Below are positions 1 to 9,360 of a stretch of DNA of 50,913 bases, one piece after another. The notes below the pieces were generated by a model, which saw nothing but the letters and a program-made list of their open reading frames with translations, searched no databases and had not been told where the DNA came from. The stretch lies in the NCBI GenBank assembly GCA_949298575.1, contig CASFXH010000017.1, positions 1 through 50,913 on the forward strand, read 5' to 3'. Source of the DNA: an uncultured Parabacteroides sp. (GTDB lineage Bacteria > Bacteroidota > Bacteroidia > Bacteroidales > Tannerellaceae). The position numbers and the translations under genes were made by a program. Each line of letters starts with the position of its first letter. Position 1 is the first letter of the stretch.

Positions 1-35
1 GAAGGAAGAATAGTTGTTGGTATCAAAGAAAGCCG

Positions 36-43
36 TACCTTTG
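36..43 (+). promoter_or_regulatory. Bacteroidetes -7 box TACCTTTG, no gene assigned
   Basis: This is an exact match to TAnnTTTG, pointing right. No reading frame of quality follows before the hairpin at 417-456, so a transcript from here would be non-coding or would come from a lost gene. It could also be a chance match. Confidence 0.4.
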
Positions 44-171
44 TGTTGTCGCAAAAAAAGGGTCGTTTAAACGCTACACTCCATTTAAGGCCCTAACATC
101 CTCATTCTTCCTACGATACGACAGCGACAACCCTTTTCTCGCTACACTCTTATGAATGGATTCCCATAAGG

Positions 172-211
172 AAATATATAATATAATGTACACGTACATA
201 TATAATATATA
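172..211. repeat. AT-rich imperfect palindrome
   Basis: Alternating TATAATATAA tracts sit on both sides of a GTACACGTAC core, forming a long imperfect dyad. Such sequences extrude or bend easily. No function can be assigned. Confidence 0.5.
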
Positions 212-280
212 GGCGCATACGTGAGGGCGTGAAAATGGGTGAAAGTGTAGTGCGAAAAGGGTATGTGAAATAGAACCCCC

Positions 281-312
281 CCCTCTGCCCTTCGGGCATC
301 TCCCCCTCATGG
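281..312 (+). repeat. Dispersed 32-bp element, copy 1
   Basis: A 32-bp stretch with core CTGCCCTTCGGGCATC is repeated exactly, in the opposite orientation, at 28298-28329. Its core GCCCTTCGGGC is a small hairpin with a TTCG-type loop. Both copies are intergenic, as expected for a REP-like dispersed element. Confidence 0.75.
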
Positions 313-416
313 TGAAGCCAATTGAGGGGGTAAAACACACGCCCCAAACGCCTGCGCAAGCATCGCCTTGCGCTTGCGCAAGCGTTGCCCAACGGCACCG
401 CAAGCGTAAGCCTACA

Positions 417-456
417 CTTCCGCAAGCGTTGGCCAATGCTTGCGGAAGCGTTTTTT
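417..456 (+). terminator. Near-perfect 32-bp palindrome followed by T-run
   Basis: Arms CTTCCGCAAGC (417-427) and GCTTGCGGAAG (438-448) flank a TTGGCCAA-like centre, with TTTTTT at 451-456. This has the form of a strong intrinsic terminator reading right. No gene ends just before it, so it may terminate a non-coding transcript from the promoter at 36-43 or insulate the pseudogene promoter. Confidence 0.65.
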
Positions 457-615
457 CATGCTTCCAGACGGGGTAAATTCACCCTCCCAATGATGGTTTT
501 CTAACAATAGGCATTATGAGGTGCTCACAATGCCATTCTAAAAGGGAGCGATTGAGGATGGGGAAAGGGTTCGCGAGCGGCCGTATTTAATCCGCGTTTT
601 TTACGGAGAAAAGCT

Positions 616-623
616 TATCTTCG
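616..623 (+). promoter_or_regulatory. -7 box TATCTTCG (extended CGCG) for the pseudogene
   Basis: This is one of 12 exact TAnnTTCGCG sites in the window. It ends about 31 nt before the ATG at 656. Confidence 0.65.
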
Positions 624-655
624 CGTCAAAGAGGTCACATTAAAAACAATCGCTT

Positions 656-2116
656 ATGAGCCCCAGATTATATCCCATCGGGATCCAGAACTTCGAGAAG
701 ATCCGCAAGGAGGGTTATCTCTATGTCGACAAGACCGCCCTGAGCCGCCCCCGCCGCTTCGGCAAGAGCCTGCTGGTCTCTACGCTGGAGGCCTATTTCC
801 AAGGGAAGAAGGAGCTGTTCGAAGGGCTGGCGATGGCGCGTTTGGAGAAGGAATGGCTGGAGCATCCGATCTTCCATATCGACCTGAATGCCCGTAGCTA
901 TAAAGGTATTCCCGATTTAGTAAGTATTCTCAATGAACATTTGGAAAAATGGGAAGCGATTTATGGTGACCAAAAGAAAGACCGCTATTTGGAAGAACGA
1001 TTCCGCTATATGATCGAACGGGCTTACGAGCGAACGGGCCGCAAGGTAGTCATCCTGGTCGACGAGTACGACAAGCCGCTCTTGCAGACGCTTCACGACG
1101 AGAAGCTTCAGGAGGAAATGCGCTCGACGCTGAAACCTTTCTACGGCTCCGTTTCGCCCTGCTGACGGGCGTGACGAAGTTCGGGAAGGTGAGCGTCTTC
1201 AGCGATTTGAATAATTTGGAAGACATCTCGATGCTTCGGGCCTACGCCGATATTTGTGGAATCTCGGACGCGGAGATTCGCGGCGAACTGACAGAGGATG
1301 TCCAAGCCTTGGCCGACGCTTTGGGCTTGGATCATGAGGCGACGTTGGCGCGATTGAAAGAAAATTATGACGGCTATCATTTCACGTCGGAAGCCACGGG
1401 TGTTTATAACCCGTTCAGCCTGCTAAACACCTTTAAGAACAAGCAATTCGGCGACTACTGGTTCGAGACGGGCACGCCAACCTACCTGGTGGAATCGCTC
1501 AAACGGACGAAGTACAATCTCTATGACATGGCCCACACGGAGACCGACGCGAGCGTCTTGAACAGCATCGACGCCGCCTCTTACAACCCCATCCCGGTGA
1601 TCTACCAATCCGGTATTCAAGGTTTATACCTTGGGCTTCCCGAACCGGGAGGTGGAAGAGGGATTTGTCAAATACTTGTTGCCTTTCTACACGAATGTCA
1701 ACGCGGTCAAGAGCTCTTTTGAAATAAGCCGGTTCGTCCAATCCGTGGAGCGTGGCGACGTGGACGCCTTCCTCGAGCGCCTCCAGTCTTTCTTCGCCGA
1801 CACGCCCTACGAGCTGGCCCGCGACTTGGAGTTGCATTACCAAAATGTCCTGTTCATCGTCTTCCGCTTGGTGGGGCTCTACACCCAAGTGGAATACCAC
1901 ACGAACCGGGGGCGGATCGATCTGGTCTTGAAAACGGACCGCTACATTTATATCATGGAATTTAAACTGGACGGCACGGCGGACGAGGCCCTGCGGCAGA
2001 TCGAGGAGAACGGTTACGCCGAGCCTTTCGCCCACGACGGGCGGCAGGTGATCAAGGTCGGGGTCAATTTCTCTTCCTCGGTCAGGAACATCGAGCGGTG
2101 GGTGGTGGCCGGGTAA
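656..2116 (+). pseudogene. Broken AAA-ATPase-like / PD-(D/E)XK nuclease family gene
   Basis: The full reading resembles the Bacteroidetes family with an N-terminal AAA-ATPase-like domain and a C-terminal PD-(D/E)XK (DUF1703-type) domain. It starts YPIGIQNFEKI at residue 6, has the P-loop-like SRPRRFGKS, then ILVDEYDKPLLQ (Walker B-like), then NYDGYHF and TGTPTYLV, and ends with the nuclease-like GRIDLVLKTDRYIYIMEFKL. From remembered family members, three short segments are missing. About 13 residues are lost in frame between KTAL and SRPRRFGKS. A second deletion near 1147-1157 shifts the frame: TLKPFYG runs to a TGA, and RFALLTGVTKFGK resumes in another frame. A third near 1616-1622, after IYQSG, shifts it again. 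The intact protein would be about 510-530 residues. The family often occurs as many paralogs per genome; its function is unsettled. Product inactivity is inferred. Confidence 0.85.
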
Positions 2117-2132
2117 ATCCGTTACGTAGACG

Positions 2133-2494
2133 TTTTGGCGCAACAGGACGATTTTTCCCCCATTACAAAATTGTTTTGACGCAACAGGACGATTTTTCCC
2201 CCATTACAAAATTGTTTTGGCGCTACAGAGCGATTTTTTCCCCATTGCAAAAGTGAAATGGCGCTCCTGAACGTTTTTTCCCCCATTACAAAATTGTTTT
2301 GGCGCTCCTGAACAATTTTTCCCCCATTGCAAAAGTGAAATGGCGCTTCCGGGCGATTTTTCCCCCATCGCAAAAGTGAAATGGCCCTCCTGAACGTTTT
2401 TTCCCCCATCGCAAAAGTGAAATGGCCCTCCTGAACGTTTTTTCCCCCATCGCAAAAGTGAAATGGCCCTCCTGAACGTTTTTTCCCCAAAACA
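2133..2494. repeat. Tandem array of 41-bp units, about 9 copies
   Basis: Units recur exactly every 41 bp (starts at 2133, 2174, 2215, 2256 and so on). Each carries TTTTTCCCCCAT followed by either ACAAAATTG or GCAAAAGTG. The next unit then begins TTTT or AAAT respectively, so the two half-types co-vary across the junction. Because 41 is not a multiple of 3, all three minus-strand frames cycle through the repeat and give spurious open frames. Downstream of the pseudogene and beyond the S46 peptidase terminator, so the array is intergenic. Confidence 0.95.
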
Positions 2495-2539
2495 AACACG
2501 CGGACCACGCCGGGAAGACGGCGCGTCCGCGTGTTTTTT
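2495..2539 (-). terminator. Terminator of the S46 peptidase gene
   Basis: Arms AACACGCGGAC (2495-2505) and GTCCGCGTGTT (2525-2535) enclose a second stem (CGCCG/CGGCG). A T-run follows on the plus side and a weaker one on the minus side, so it may act in both directions. It begins 32 nt past the peptidase stop. Confidence 0.8.
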
Positions 2540-2570
2540 CACGTTCTTTCCCTCAGCGGGAGGCGACGTT

Positions 2571-4715
2571 CTATTCCACCAACTTCAACTCCTCGAGCAA
2601 GCGCCCGCAGCGCCCCCACTTGTCGATGACGAAGAGGACGTAGCGGATGTCGACCGAGATGCTGCGTTGCAAGTCGGGCTCGAAGGCGATATCGCCACTC
2701 ATGGCCTCCCAGTTGCCGTCGAACGCGAGGCCGATCAGGCGGGCGTTCTTGTCGAAGACGGGGCTGCCGGAGTTACCGCCGGTGATGTCGTTGTTGGAGA
2801 GGAAACACAACTGGAGCTCGCCCTTGTCGTTGCCGTAGCGGCCGAAATCGCGCTGGCGGAGCAGGTCGAGGATCTCGGGCTGGACGGCGAACTCGGAGCT
2901 GGTGGAGTCTTCCTTCTCGAGGACGCCCTTGTCGGTCGAGTAGTAGTTGTACCACGCCGCGTCATAAGGACGGTAACCGCCGATCGAGCCATAGCTCATG
3001 CGCATCGTGAAGTTGGCGTTAGAGGGGAGCGCCTTTTCGGGATACATTTCCTTGAGGGCCTTGAAATAGAGACGTTCGCCCTGAAGGATGTCGAACTCGG
3101 CGTCGCCCATCTCCTGCGAGAGGCTGTAGAGGGCCAATGAAGTCGAGAGGGCCAACTCGGCGGCCGGGTCTTTCTTCAGCTTATCGTATTCCTTCGGGTT
3201 GTTGATCATCTTCTCGATGTTGGCCTCGGAGAGCAGGCGGGTTTTCTTGAAGACGTAGGCGGCGTATTTCTCGTAATCGCCCTTGTATTTCTTGTCGATC
3301 TTCTCGTAGATGTCGGGCAAGCGATCGGGGGCGACACGCTCCTTGACGATCTTCAGCATGGCGGCGAGGACTTTCTGGTCCAGCGTCGGCTCATAGTCCT
3401 TGAAGAAGGCGCGGACGCGGTCTTCCATGAAGATGGCTTTCTCCTCGGCGGTCGATTCCTCCACGTCGAACTGCTGCACCATGCGGGCCAAGCGGATGAT
3501 CTCCGCGCCGTTCGAGAAGGCTTCGGAGAGATACGTGCGGGTCTTCAACAAATCGTTGGTCGACGTATAGCCTTTCTCCAACAAGGAAAGGACCTCGCCA
3601 TACTCCGCTTTCCGGGCGGCGCTTTGGCTGACCCAATCGGCGAAAGTCTTCTCCTCGGCACGCTTGCGGTCGATCACGTTGAGGTTGGCCAAGCCACGGT
3701 TCATGCCGATCGAGTTTTTCCAATAGTTCGAGCTGCCGGCGTATTTGGAAGCGTATTTGATACGCACGGCGTCGCTGGCCGCCATGGCCTCGCTCCAGAG
3801 CGCTTGCTTGATGCCGCGGACCTCGATGCGAGGCTCGTTGGTCGACTTGATCCGTTGCTCCACGCCCCACGAGCACAAGTAGCGATCCGTGCTTCCGGGG
3901 AAGCCGATGGTCATCGCGTAGTCCTTGTCGGCGTAGCCTCGCAAAGAAACCTCGGCGACGTAGCGGGGTTTGTAGGGCTTGTTGGCCTTGTCGTACTCGG
4001 CGGGCTTGTTCTCGGCGTTGGCGTAGACGCGGAAGACGGAGAAGTCGCACGTCTGGCGCGGCCACATCCAGTTGTCCGTATCGCCACCGAACTTTCCGAG
4101 AGAGCTGGGCGGCGCGAAGACCATGCGGACATCGCGGAAGACATCATACGTCACCAGATAATACTTGTTATTGTTGTAGAACGGGACGACACGGGCCGAG
4201 AGGAAAGGATTGTCGTGGTCGATCGAGTCGCAAATGGCGTCACCGATGGAGTCGGCCGCCATCAAGCGCTTGTACTCATCTTGAAACTTCGCAATCTGGC
4301 TGTTGATGCGGTCGCTCACGTCGACCGTCTCCCGCAGGTAAAGCACGCTCAGGCCTTGTACCGGCAGTTCCTCGGCTTGGCTTTGCGAGACGAAGCCATC
4401 TTTCAAATAGTCATGCTCCACGCTACTGAGCTTCTGGATCGCGCCGTAGCCGCAGTGGTGGTTGGTGAAAATCAATCCCTCGTCGGATACGGTGATTCCC
4501 GAGCAACCGCCCCCGAAGATGACGACGGCGTTAGCCACGCAGGGCGCGTTCTCGTTATACAACAGGTCAGCCGACGGCTTGAAACCCAATTCCGCCATGC
4601 GGGCCAGGTTCTCCTTGTTCAATTCTTTCAGGATCCACATGCCTTCGTCGGCGTATGTGGATAACGTAGCGGCGCAAAGGAGCAACGCCGCGCTGATTCT
4701 TTTTTTCCAGTTCAT
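2571..4715 (-). CDS. S46 family dipeptidyl-peptidase (DPP7-like)
   Basis: Exported serine peptidase that removes dipeptides from the N-termini of peptides in the periplasm, a central activity in asaccharolytic Bacteroidales. The start at 4715 (MNWKKRISAALL) gives 714 residues, the usual family length, with a signal peptide ending near residue 22; longer readings upstream have no signal peptide. The catalytic His lies in FTNHHCGYG (about 86-87) and the Ser in GGNSGSPV (about 649). The residue in FDGNWEAMSGD near 667 is Gly. In this family Gly favours hydrophobic P1 residues (DPP7) and Arg favours acidic ones (DPP11), so DPP7-like is my inference. It is last in a minus-strand run, 31 nt after the flippase gene. 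Confidence 0.93.
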   Translation of the reverse strand: MNWKKRISAALLLCAATLSTYADEGMWILKELNKENLARMAELGFKPSADLLYNENAPCVANAVVIFGGGCSGITVSDEGLIFTNHHCGYGAIQKLSSVEHDYLKDGFVSQSQAEELPVQGLSVLYLRETVDVSDRINSQIAKFQDEYKRLMAADSIGDAICDSIDHDNPFLSARVVPFYNNNKYYLVTYDVFRDVRMVFAPPSSLGKFGGDTDNWMWPRQTCDFSVFRVYANAENKPAEYDKANKPYKPRYVAEVSLRGYADKDYAMTIGFPGSTDRYLCSWGVEQRIKSTNEPRIEVRGIKQALWSEAMAASDAVRIKYASKYAGSSNYWKNSIGMNRGLANLNVIDRKRAEEKTFADWVSQSAARKAEYGEVLSLLEKGYTSTNDLLKTRTYLSEAFSNGAEIIRLARMVQQFDVEESTAEEKAIFMEDRVRAFFKDYEPTLDQKVLAAMLKIVKERVAPDRLPDIYEKIDKKYKGDYEKYAAYVFKKTRLLSEANIEKMINNPKEYDKLKKDPAAELALSTSLALYSLSQEMGDAEFDILQGERLYFKALKEMYPEKALPSNANFTMRMSYGSIGGYRPYDAAWYNYYSTDKGVLEKEDSTSSEFAVQPEILDLLRQRDFGRYGNDKGELQLCFLSNNDITGGNSGSPVFDKNARLIGLAFDGNWEAMSGDIAFEPDLQRSISVDIRYVLFVIDKWGRCGRLLEELKLVE

Positions 4716-4746
4716 TAGCTTGTTTATATAAATGTTGATAGATTGT

Positions 4747-6249
4747 TTATTTCCGTTTGAAATACTTCCCCACGTAAGGCAATTCCCCAAGAGGCAAATC
4801 CCGCTTGACCAGGACGACGACATAAATCGCCAGCAGCGCTGTCCGATAAACCAAGCGTAGCGCCACGGAGCCGATCTCCACGCCCATTCCCGCGACGAAA
4901 AGCACCGCCGCCAGCCCCGCGTAAAGGAAAGCTGAACGCAGGTCGTAGTGAATCGGGAATTTCTTCTGCCCAATAAAATAAGAAAGCAGCATCATCACCA
5001 AGTTGCAGGCGAACGAGGCCCAAGCGCAAGCCATATAGCCATACCTCGGGGCGAACAATAGGATGATCAGTACCGTCGCCACGCAACCGATGGCCGAGAA
5101 ATAAGCGCCCCAATACGTCTGGTCGGTCAGCTTATACCACAAAGAAAGATTGAAATAAATCCCGAAAAACAACTCTCCCAGCATGACGATCGGTACCACC
5201 CGCAGCCCGGGATAGTAGGCCTCGCCGACGAAATATTTCAAGATGTCCAGATAGAAGGTGACGCCCAAGAAAATGAGTAAGGCGAGAAGGATGAAATATT
5301 TCATCGCCTCGGCATAGGCCACCGTGTTGTCGTCTTTCTTATAACGGGCGAAGATAAAAGGCTCGTAGGCATAGCGAAAAGCCTGGGTGAACATCACCAT
5401 CACCACCGCGATCTTGAAACATGCCCCATAAATTCCCAACTGCTCGTTGGCGTAGGCCTTATCCTCAAACAGGAAGGGGAAAAGGATCTTGTCGGCTGTC
5501 TGGTTGAAGATGCCCGCGATACCCAGCAAAAGGATTGGGAAAGAATAGGCCAGGATCTGTCGCAATGTCGCGATGTTCACCTTCGCCCGCAGCCCTGGCA
5601 AAAGGTCGGGCACGAGTAAAATCAATGTCAGCAAGGTGGTGAACACGTTCGCCACAAAGATATACCCCACGCCATAATCCGGCAAGAAGAACCAATCGAC
5701 CACGCCCGGCGCGTGTTGATGCAGCCACGGGCAAACGATCAGGAAGAAAATATTGAGAATGATATTGAGAAAGATATTGGCCAGCTTGATCCCCGCGAAA
5801 CGCCAAGCCTTACCCTGATAACGCAAGTACGCGAAAGGAATGCAACAAAAGGCGTCGACCGCCACGATTCCCGCCATCATCCCGACATACTCCGGATGGT
5901 CGCCATAACCCAATGCTCCGCTAATCGGCCCCAACGCCAAGAGCACCAACAGGGCGAACAACATCGAACTAGCCATCAGGCAATAGAGCACTGAGGCGTA
6001 GACCCGTTCCGGTTCCTGTTCTTCCTTCTTGTTGATAAAGCGGAAAAAACCCGTCTCCATGCCATAGGTCAAGATGATCAACAAAAGGGCTGTCCAGCCG
6101 TAAAGGTTGGTGACGATCCCATAGTCGCCCGTGTCCGTCAAGACCCGCGTATACATCGGGACCAACATCCAGTTCAGGAACCGGCCGACGATGCTGCTCA
6201 ATCCGTAGACGGCCGTCTCTTTCGCCAGCCTTTTCATTCCTCCTGCCAT
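4747..6249 (-). CDS. Polysaccharide flippase (MOP/PST superfamily)
   Basis: Inner-membrane protein of 500 residues with roughly 12-14 hydrophobic segments, beginning MAGGMKRLAKETAVYGLSS, the N-terminus typical of Bacteroidales Wzx-like/oligosaccharide flippases. Members of the MOP superfamily move lipid-linked glycans across the inner membrane; the substrate here is unknown. The first ATG (6249) is chosen because homologs share the MAGxLK start. The second ATG at 6237 has GGAGGA almost touching it, too close to be a good ribosome binding site. It lies between ruvB (37 nt upstream) and the S46 peptidase with no glycan-synthesis genes nearby, so it looks like a housekeeping envelope flippase rather than part of a capsule locus. 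Confidence 0.88.
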   Translation of the reverse strand: MAGGMKRLAKETAVYGLSSIVGRFLNWMLVPMYTRVLTDTGDYGIVTNLYGWTALLLIILTYGMETGFFRFINKKEEQEPERVYASVLYCLMASSMLFALLVLLALGPISGALGYGDHPEYVGMMAGIVAVDAFCCIPFAYLRYQGKAWRFAGIKLANIFLNIILNIFFLIVCPWLHQHAPGVVDWFFLPDYGVGYIFVANVFTTLLTLILLVPDLLPGLRAKVNIATLRQILAYSFPILLLGIAGIFNQTADKILFPFLFEDKAYANEQLGIYGACFKIAVVMVMFTQAFRYAYEPFIFARYKKDDNTVAYAEAMKYFILLALLIFLGVTFYLDILKYFVGEAYYPGLRVVPIVMLGELFFGIYFNLSLWYKLTDQTYWGAYFSAIGCVATVLIILLFAPRYGYMACAWASFACNLVMMLLSYFIGQKKFPIHYDLRSAFLYAGLAAVLFVAGMGVEIGSVALRLVYRTALLAIYVVVLVKRDLPLGELPYVGKYFKRK

Positions 6250-6286
6250 TTTCTTCTCTCTCTTTTTTTGTTTTAAATCAAGTCAC

Positions 6287-7315
6287 TCAAAACAGCGAAC
6301 CTTGTCGCTGGTCGTCGAACCGTGAGCGTCCCAGATGGGAATAGGCCAACTCTGTCGCCTCGCGCCCCCTTGGGGTCCTTTTCAAGAAACCTTCCTTGAT
6401 GAGGAAAGGCTCATAAACCTCCTCGAGCGTACCGGGATCCTCGCCCAACGCCGTCGCGATCGTGGTCAGTCCAACGGGACCACCCCGGAACTTGTCGATG
6501 ATGGTCGTCAAGATCTTGTTGTCGATCTGGTCCAATCCGTAACGGTCGATATTCAAGGCTTCCAATGCGTAACGGGCGATCCCCCTATCGATCTCGCCCG
6601 AACCTTTCACCTGGGCGAAATCGCGCACCCGGCGCAAGAGGGCATTGGCGATACGGGGTGTCCCACGACTCCGGGAGGCGATCTCATCGGCCGCGTCGGT
6701 CTGGCAACGGACCCGAAGAATCTCCGCGCTCCGGAGGACGATCTTCGCCAACGTATCGTTATCGTAATATTCCAAATGCATATTGATCCCGAAGCGGGCA
6801 CGCAACGGGCTTGTCAGCAAGCCACTCCGTGTGGTCGCGCCAATCAGCGTGAATGGCGCCAAGTCGATTTGGATCGAACGGGCGCTCGGTCCTTTGTCGA
6901 TCACGATATCAATTCGGTAATCCTCCATCGCCGAGTAAAGGTATTCCTCGACCACCGGGCTGAGCCGGTGAATCTCGTCGATAAAAAGGACGTCGTTTTT
7001 CTCCAGCGAGGTCAAGACCCCCGCCAAATCGCCTGGTTTGTCGAGCACCGGACCCGACGTAGCCTTGAATCCTACACCCAACTCATTGGCGATGATGTTG
7101 GAAAGGGTCGTCTTCCCCAATCCGGGAGGTCCATGCAAAAGGACGTGGTCGAGGGCCTCGTGCCGCATGCGTGCGGCCATGACAAAGATCCGGAGATTCT
7201 CCACCACTTTGGCTTGTCCACTGAAATCCCTGAAACTGAGAGGACGAAGTACGTTCTCGAATTCCCGCTCGCTTTCAGGAACGTGAGTGTCCCGTATATC
7301 AAAATCGTCTGTCAT
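6287..7315 (-). CDS. ruvB: Holliday junction branch migration helicase RuvB
   Basis: AAA+ motor of the RuvAB complex that drives branch migration of Holliday junctions in recombinational repair. The start at 7315 (MTDDFDIRD) gives 342 residues, the family length; the longer reading from 7357 would add 14 residues overlapping the promoter. Walker [10 protein letters not shown] is at 62-70, Walker B FIDEIH at 111-116, then the sensor GATTRSG, and the C-terminal winged helix ends near the C-terminus with TPRGR. It has its own TATCTTCGCG promoter just upstream and is followed after 37 nt by the flippase gene. ruvA and ruvC are not in the window. Confidence 0.97.
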   Translation of the reverse strand: MTDDFDIRDTHVPESEREFENVLRPLSFRDFSGQAKVVENLRIFVMAARMRHEALDHVLLHGPPGLGKTTLSNIIANELGVGFKATSGPVLDKPGDLAGVLTSLEKNDVLFIDEIHRLSPVVEEYLYSAMEDYRIDIVIDKGPSARSIQIDLAPFTLIGATTRSGLLTSPLRARFGINMHLEYYDNDTLAKIVLRSAEILRVRCQTDAADEIASRSRGTPRIANALLRRVRDFAQVKGSGEIDRGIARYALEALNIDRYGLDQIDNKILTTIIDKFRGGPVGLTTIATALGEDPGTLEEVYEPFLIKEGFLKRTPRGREATELAYSHLGRSRFDDQRQGSLF

Positions 7316-7336
7316 TTTTTCTTTTCCCATGTGGCG

Positions 7337-7344
7337 CGAAGATA
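7337..7344 (-). promoter_or_regulatory. -7 box TATCTTCG (extended CGCG) for ruvB
   Basis: Exact TAnnTTCGCG on the minus strand, ending about 20 nt before the ruvB start at 7315. It supports that start over the ATG at 7357, which lies upstream of the box. Confidence 0.7.
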
Positions 7345-7407
7345 ACTTTTTATTCACGATTTTCGCCGGCTTATCCCGAAAATCAACGGGCTATGGCTTC
7401 TATCCCT

Positions 7408-8910
7408 CTACTCATCCGCCAAGCCAAGGGTCGTCCAATACAACCATTTCGCGAACGACTCCAGCATGGCGGGGTTGATCGACTTCGTATTGTCTTTCGG
7501 ATGATGATAGAACCCACCTCCCGCCGAGCGAAGATCCGTACAGGGATAACCCGCTTGCATGAACACCGCGCCGTCGGTCCGCGGGCGAGTGAGGTAATGG
7601 GTCTCTCGTTCGAGAAGTTGACGATGGATATATTTCTCGTTAGCTTCCCGCGCCACTTCCGTCAAATGGGGATGATCGTACGCGTAATTGGTCACGAGAA
7701 TTTCCCCGGCGCCCACTTGCTCGAGATTCAAGACCGCTTTTATTTGTTCTTTGGGGAAAACGGGATGTTGGGTATAATAAGTACTTCCTGTCAAACCCGC
7801 TTCCTCGCCATCGAGACTGAGGAAAACGACACTCCGCTTAGGCTTTTTCTCCAGCTTGGCGATCGCTTCCGCCACGCCCAGGAGCGAAGCGGAGGAGGTA
7901 TTGTTATCGTTCGCGCCCTCGATGTGATAAGGGATCATGCCCAAATGGTCGAGATGGGCAGCGATGATGACATACTCATTTTTCAACACGGGATCGCTTC
8001 CTTCCACGACGCCGATAATATTCTTGCCCGTAGCGTCAGGGTTATAGGTCGCATTCATCTTGATCCGGGCCCGTTTGCCCATCTCAAAAGACTGAGGCTT
8101 TCCTGTCTCATAAATCTTATTGACGGTCTCCCGGTAAGCGCGACCCGTTCCCCGGAACAGGTCATTGACCACCGTATCTGTCACATGGCAATAAACGAAT
8201 CCTTCATTATAAGGCGCGTTCGGGCCCGGGACCCAGTTGTAAAGCAAGCCAATGGCGCCGTGGGCCACCGCGTTGTTCAACTTCGTTTGATGAAGCGTAT
8301 GCTTATACCATTTCTTGATCGCTTCCGGAGAACGGTCACGATTTGGCGTCTCGCCCTCGGCCAATACGATCTTTCCCCGCACGTCGATACCCTCGTAATC
8401 GTCATAACCCAATTCAGGCGCCGTGACGCCAAAACCCACATAGACCACATCTGCCGTAATATCGCCATTTCCACTCATTCCTCCGGCGAACCAGCCATCC
8501 GCCCAAGGGTATGACTTCGCGATCCATGTATCTTTCTCCTTCGCCCGGATAGGGAAAAGAACCTCCATCGTACTACCCGGCTGGATCTCTACGCAAGGAT
8601 GCGGAAACAATTGGATGTAACCGCCATTGTCTCCCGCTGGCTTCAACCCCCATGAGCGATAATAATCCTCCACGATCGCGACCGCCTTGGCCATACCTGG
8701 CGAACCAGCGAGACGTCCCTCGAGCGAGGAATCGGAAAGTTGTTCGACATACCCAAAAAGTTTCTCGGAAGTCAACACTTGATGCATCGTGTCAAGACGT
8801 TTCCGCTCATCGCTCAATGATGGTCTACCCGACTGGGCGTGAGCGCTCAAAATAATCATCATCAAGCACAAGGCGATCCCTAAAGAATATTGTCTGTCAT
8901 GTGTTTTCAT
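7408..8910 (-). CDS. Exported M28 family zinc metallopeptidase
   Basis: Secreted aminopeptidase-type enzyme of 500 residues with a signal peptide (residues 1-25, cleavage after SAHA). A protease-associated insert runs roughly 145-300, followed by the M28 catalytic domain. Candidate zinc ligands are H319 and D321 in AAHLDHLG, D335 in GANDN, E369/E370 in DGEEAG, and a His in FYHHPKDN near 470. The usual GADDN motif reads GANDN, which keeps the bridging Asp. It likely trims peptides in the periplasm, complementing the S46 peptidase. Its own promoter lies upstream and ruvB follows 92 nt later with a separate promoter. Confidence 0.92.
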   Translation of the reverse strand: MKTHDRQYSLGIALCLMMIILSAHAQSGRPSLSDERKRLDTMHQVLTSEKLFGYVEQLSDSSLEGRLAGSPGMAKAVAIVEDYYRSWGLKPAGDNGGYIQLFPHPCVEIQPGSTMEVLFPIRAKEKDTWIAKSYPWADGWFAGGMSGNGDITADVVYVGFGVTAPELGYDDYEGIDVRGKIVLAEGETPNRDRSPEAIKKWYKHTLHQTKLNNAVAHGAIGLLYNWVPGPNAPYNEGFVYCHVTDTVVNDLFRGTGRAYRETVNKIYETGKPQSFEMGKRARIKMNATYNPDATGKNIIGVVEGSDPVLKNEYVIIAAHLDHLGMIPYHIEGANDNNTSSASLLGVAEAIAKLEKKPKRSVVFLSLDGEEAGLTGSTYYTQHPVFPKEQIKAVLNLEQVGAGEILVTNYAYDHPHLTEVAREANEKYIHRQLLERETHYLTRPRTDGAVFMQAGYPCTDLRSAGGGFYHHPKDNTKSINPAMLESFAKWLYWTTLGLADE

Positions 8911-8955
8911 ATCATTAGATATTTAATAAACGCGTATTATGAACATTAAATGACG

Positions 8956-8963
8956 CGAAGATA
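8956..8963 (-). promoter_or_regulatory. -7 box TATCTTCG (extended CGCG) for the M28 peptidase
   Basis: Exact TAnnTTCGCG on the minus strand, ending about 44 nt before the start at 8910. Confidence 0.7.
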
Positions 8964-9044
8964 AGTATTTTCCATATATACCTCCCCCAAGGACACGCGA
9001 AGCGAAGTCTCTTACGTTTCATCCTTTGGTGACATGGTTACCTG

Positions 9045-9225
9045 ACTTTGGTAACGTGATTACTTGACTTTGGTAACGTGATTACCTGACTTTGGTAACA
9101 TGATTACCTGACTTTGGTAACGTGATTACCTGACTTTGGTAACGTGATTACTTGACTTTGGTAACGTGGTTACCTGACTTTGGTAACGTGATTACCTGAC
9201 TTTGGTAATCTGATTACCAAATTAT
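9045..9225. repeat. Tandem array of 22-bp units, 8 copies
   Basis: ACTTTGGTAAC recurs every 22 bp. Each unit holds the dyad GGTAAC-n3-ATTACC, so the array reads as eight evenly spaced palindromes. It lies in the 450-bp gap between the M28 peptidase promoter and the DEAD-box helicase terminator. Confidence 0.95.
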
Positions 9226-9277
9226 GGTGATCGGTTTGGTAATCGGATGACCGTATTCTGTTCGGCAATCAAAACAG

Positions 9278-9330
9278 AAATGGCATACGAGGAGACCGGT
9301 TTTATCCGCATGCTCCCTCGTATGCCATTT
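9278..9330 (-). terminator. Terminator of the DEAD-box helicase gene
   Basis: A perfect 15-bp inverted repeat (AAATGGCATACGAGG at 9278-9292, its complement at 9316-9330) surrounds a 23-nt loop, beginning 31 nt past the helicase stop codon. Confidence 0.8.
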
Positions 9331-9360
9331 CACATTTTTATGTATCCCTTCTTCCGCGGG

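Larger units (their letters stand above)
1..655. other. Non-coding region with hairpins and promoter boxes
   Basis: I see no convincing gene here. The short reading frames run across palindromes and have no recognisable protein features. The stretch holds a TACCTTTG promoter box near its left end, an AT-rich imperfect palindrome, a dispersed 32-bp element found again inverted at 28298-28329, a cluster of GC-rich palindromes (a perfect 14-bp one, CGCTTGCGCAAGCG, lies at 371-384), a terminator-like hairpin, and the promoter of the pseudogene that follows. The left edge is cut by the window, so a gene upstream cannot be excluded. Confidence 0.6.

Noticed and set aside
2122-2542. Minus-strand open frames of 69-128 codons with FHFCDGGKNVQ-type repeats
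   Set aside because: They run through the 41-bp array in all three frames of that strand, which follows from a repeat whose length is not a multiple of three and lacks stops; no promoter or protein features.
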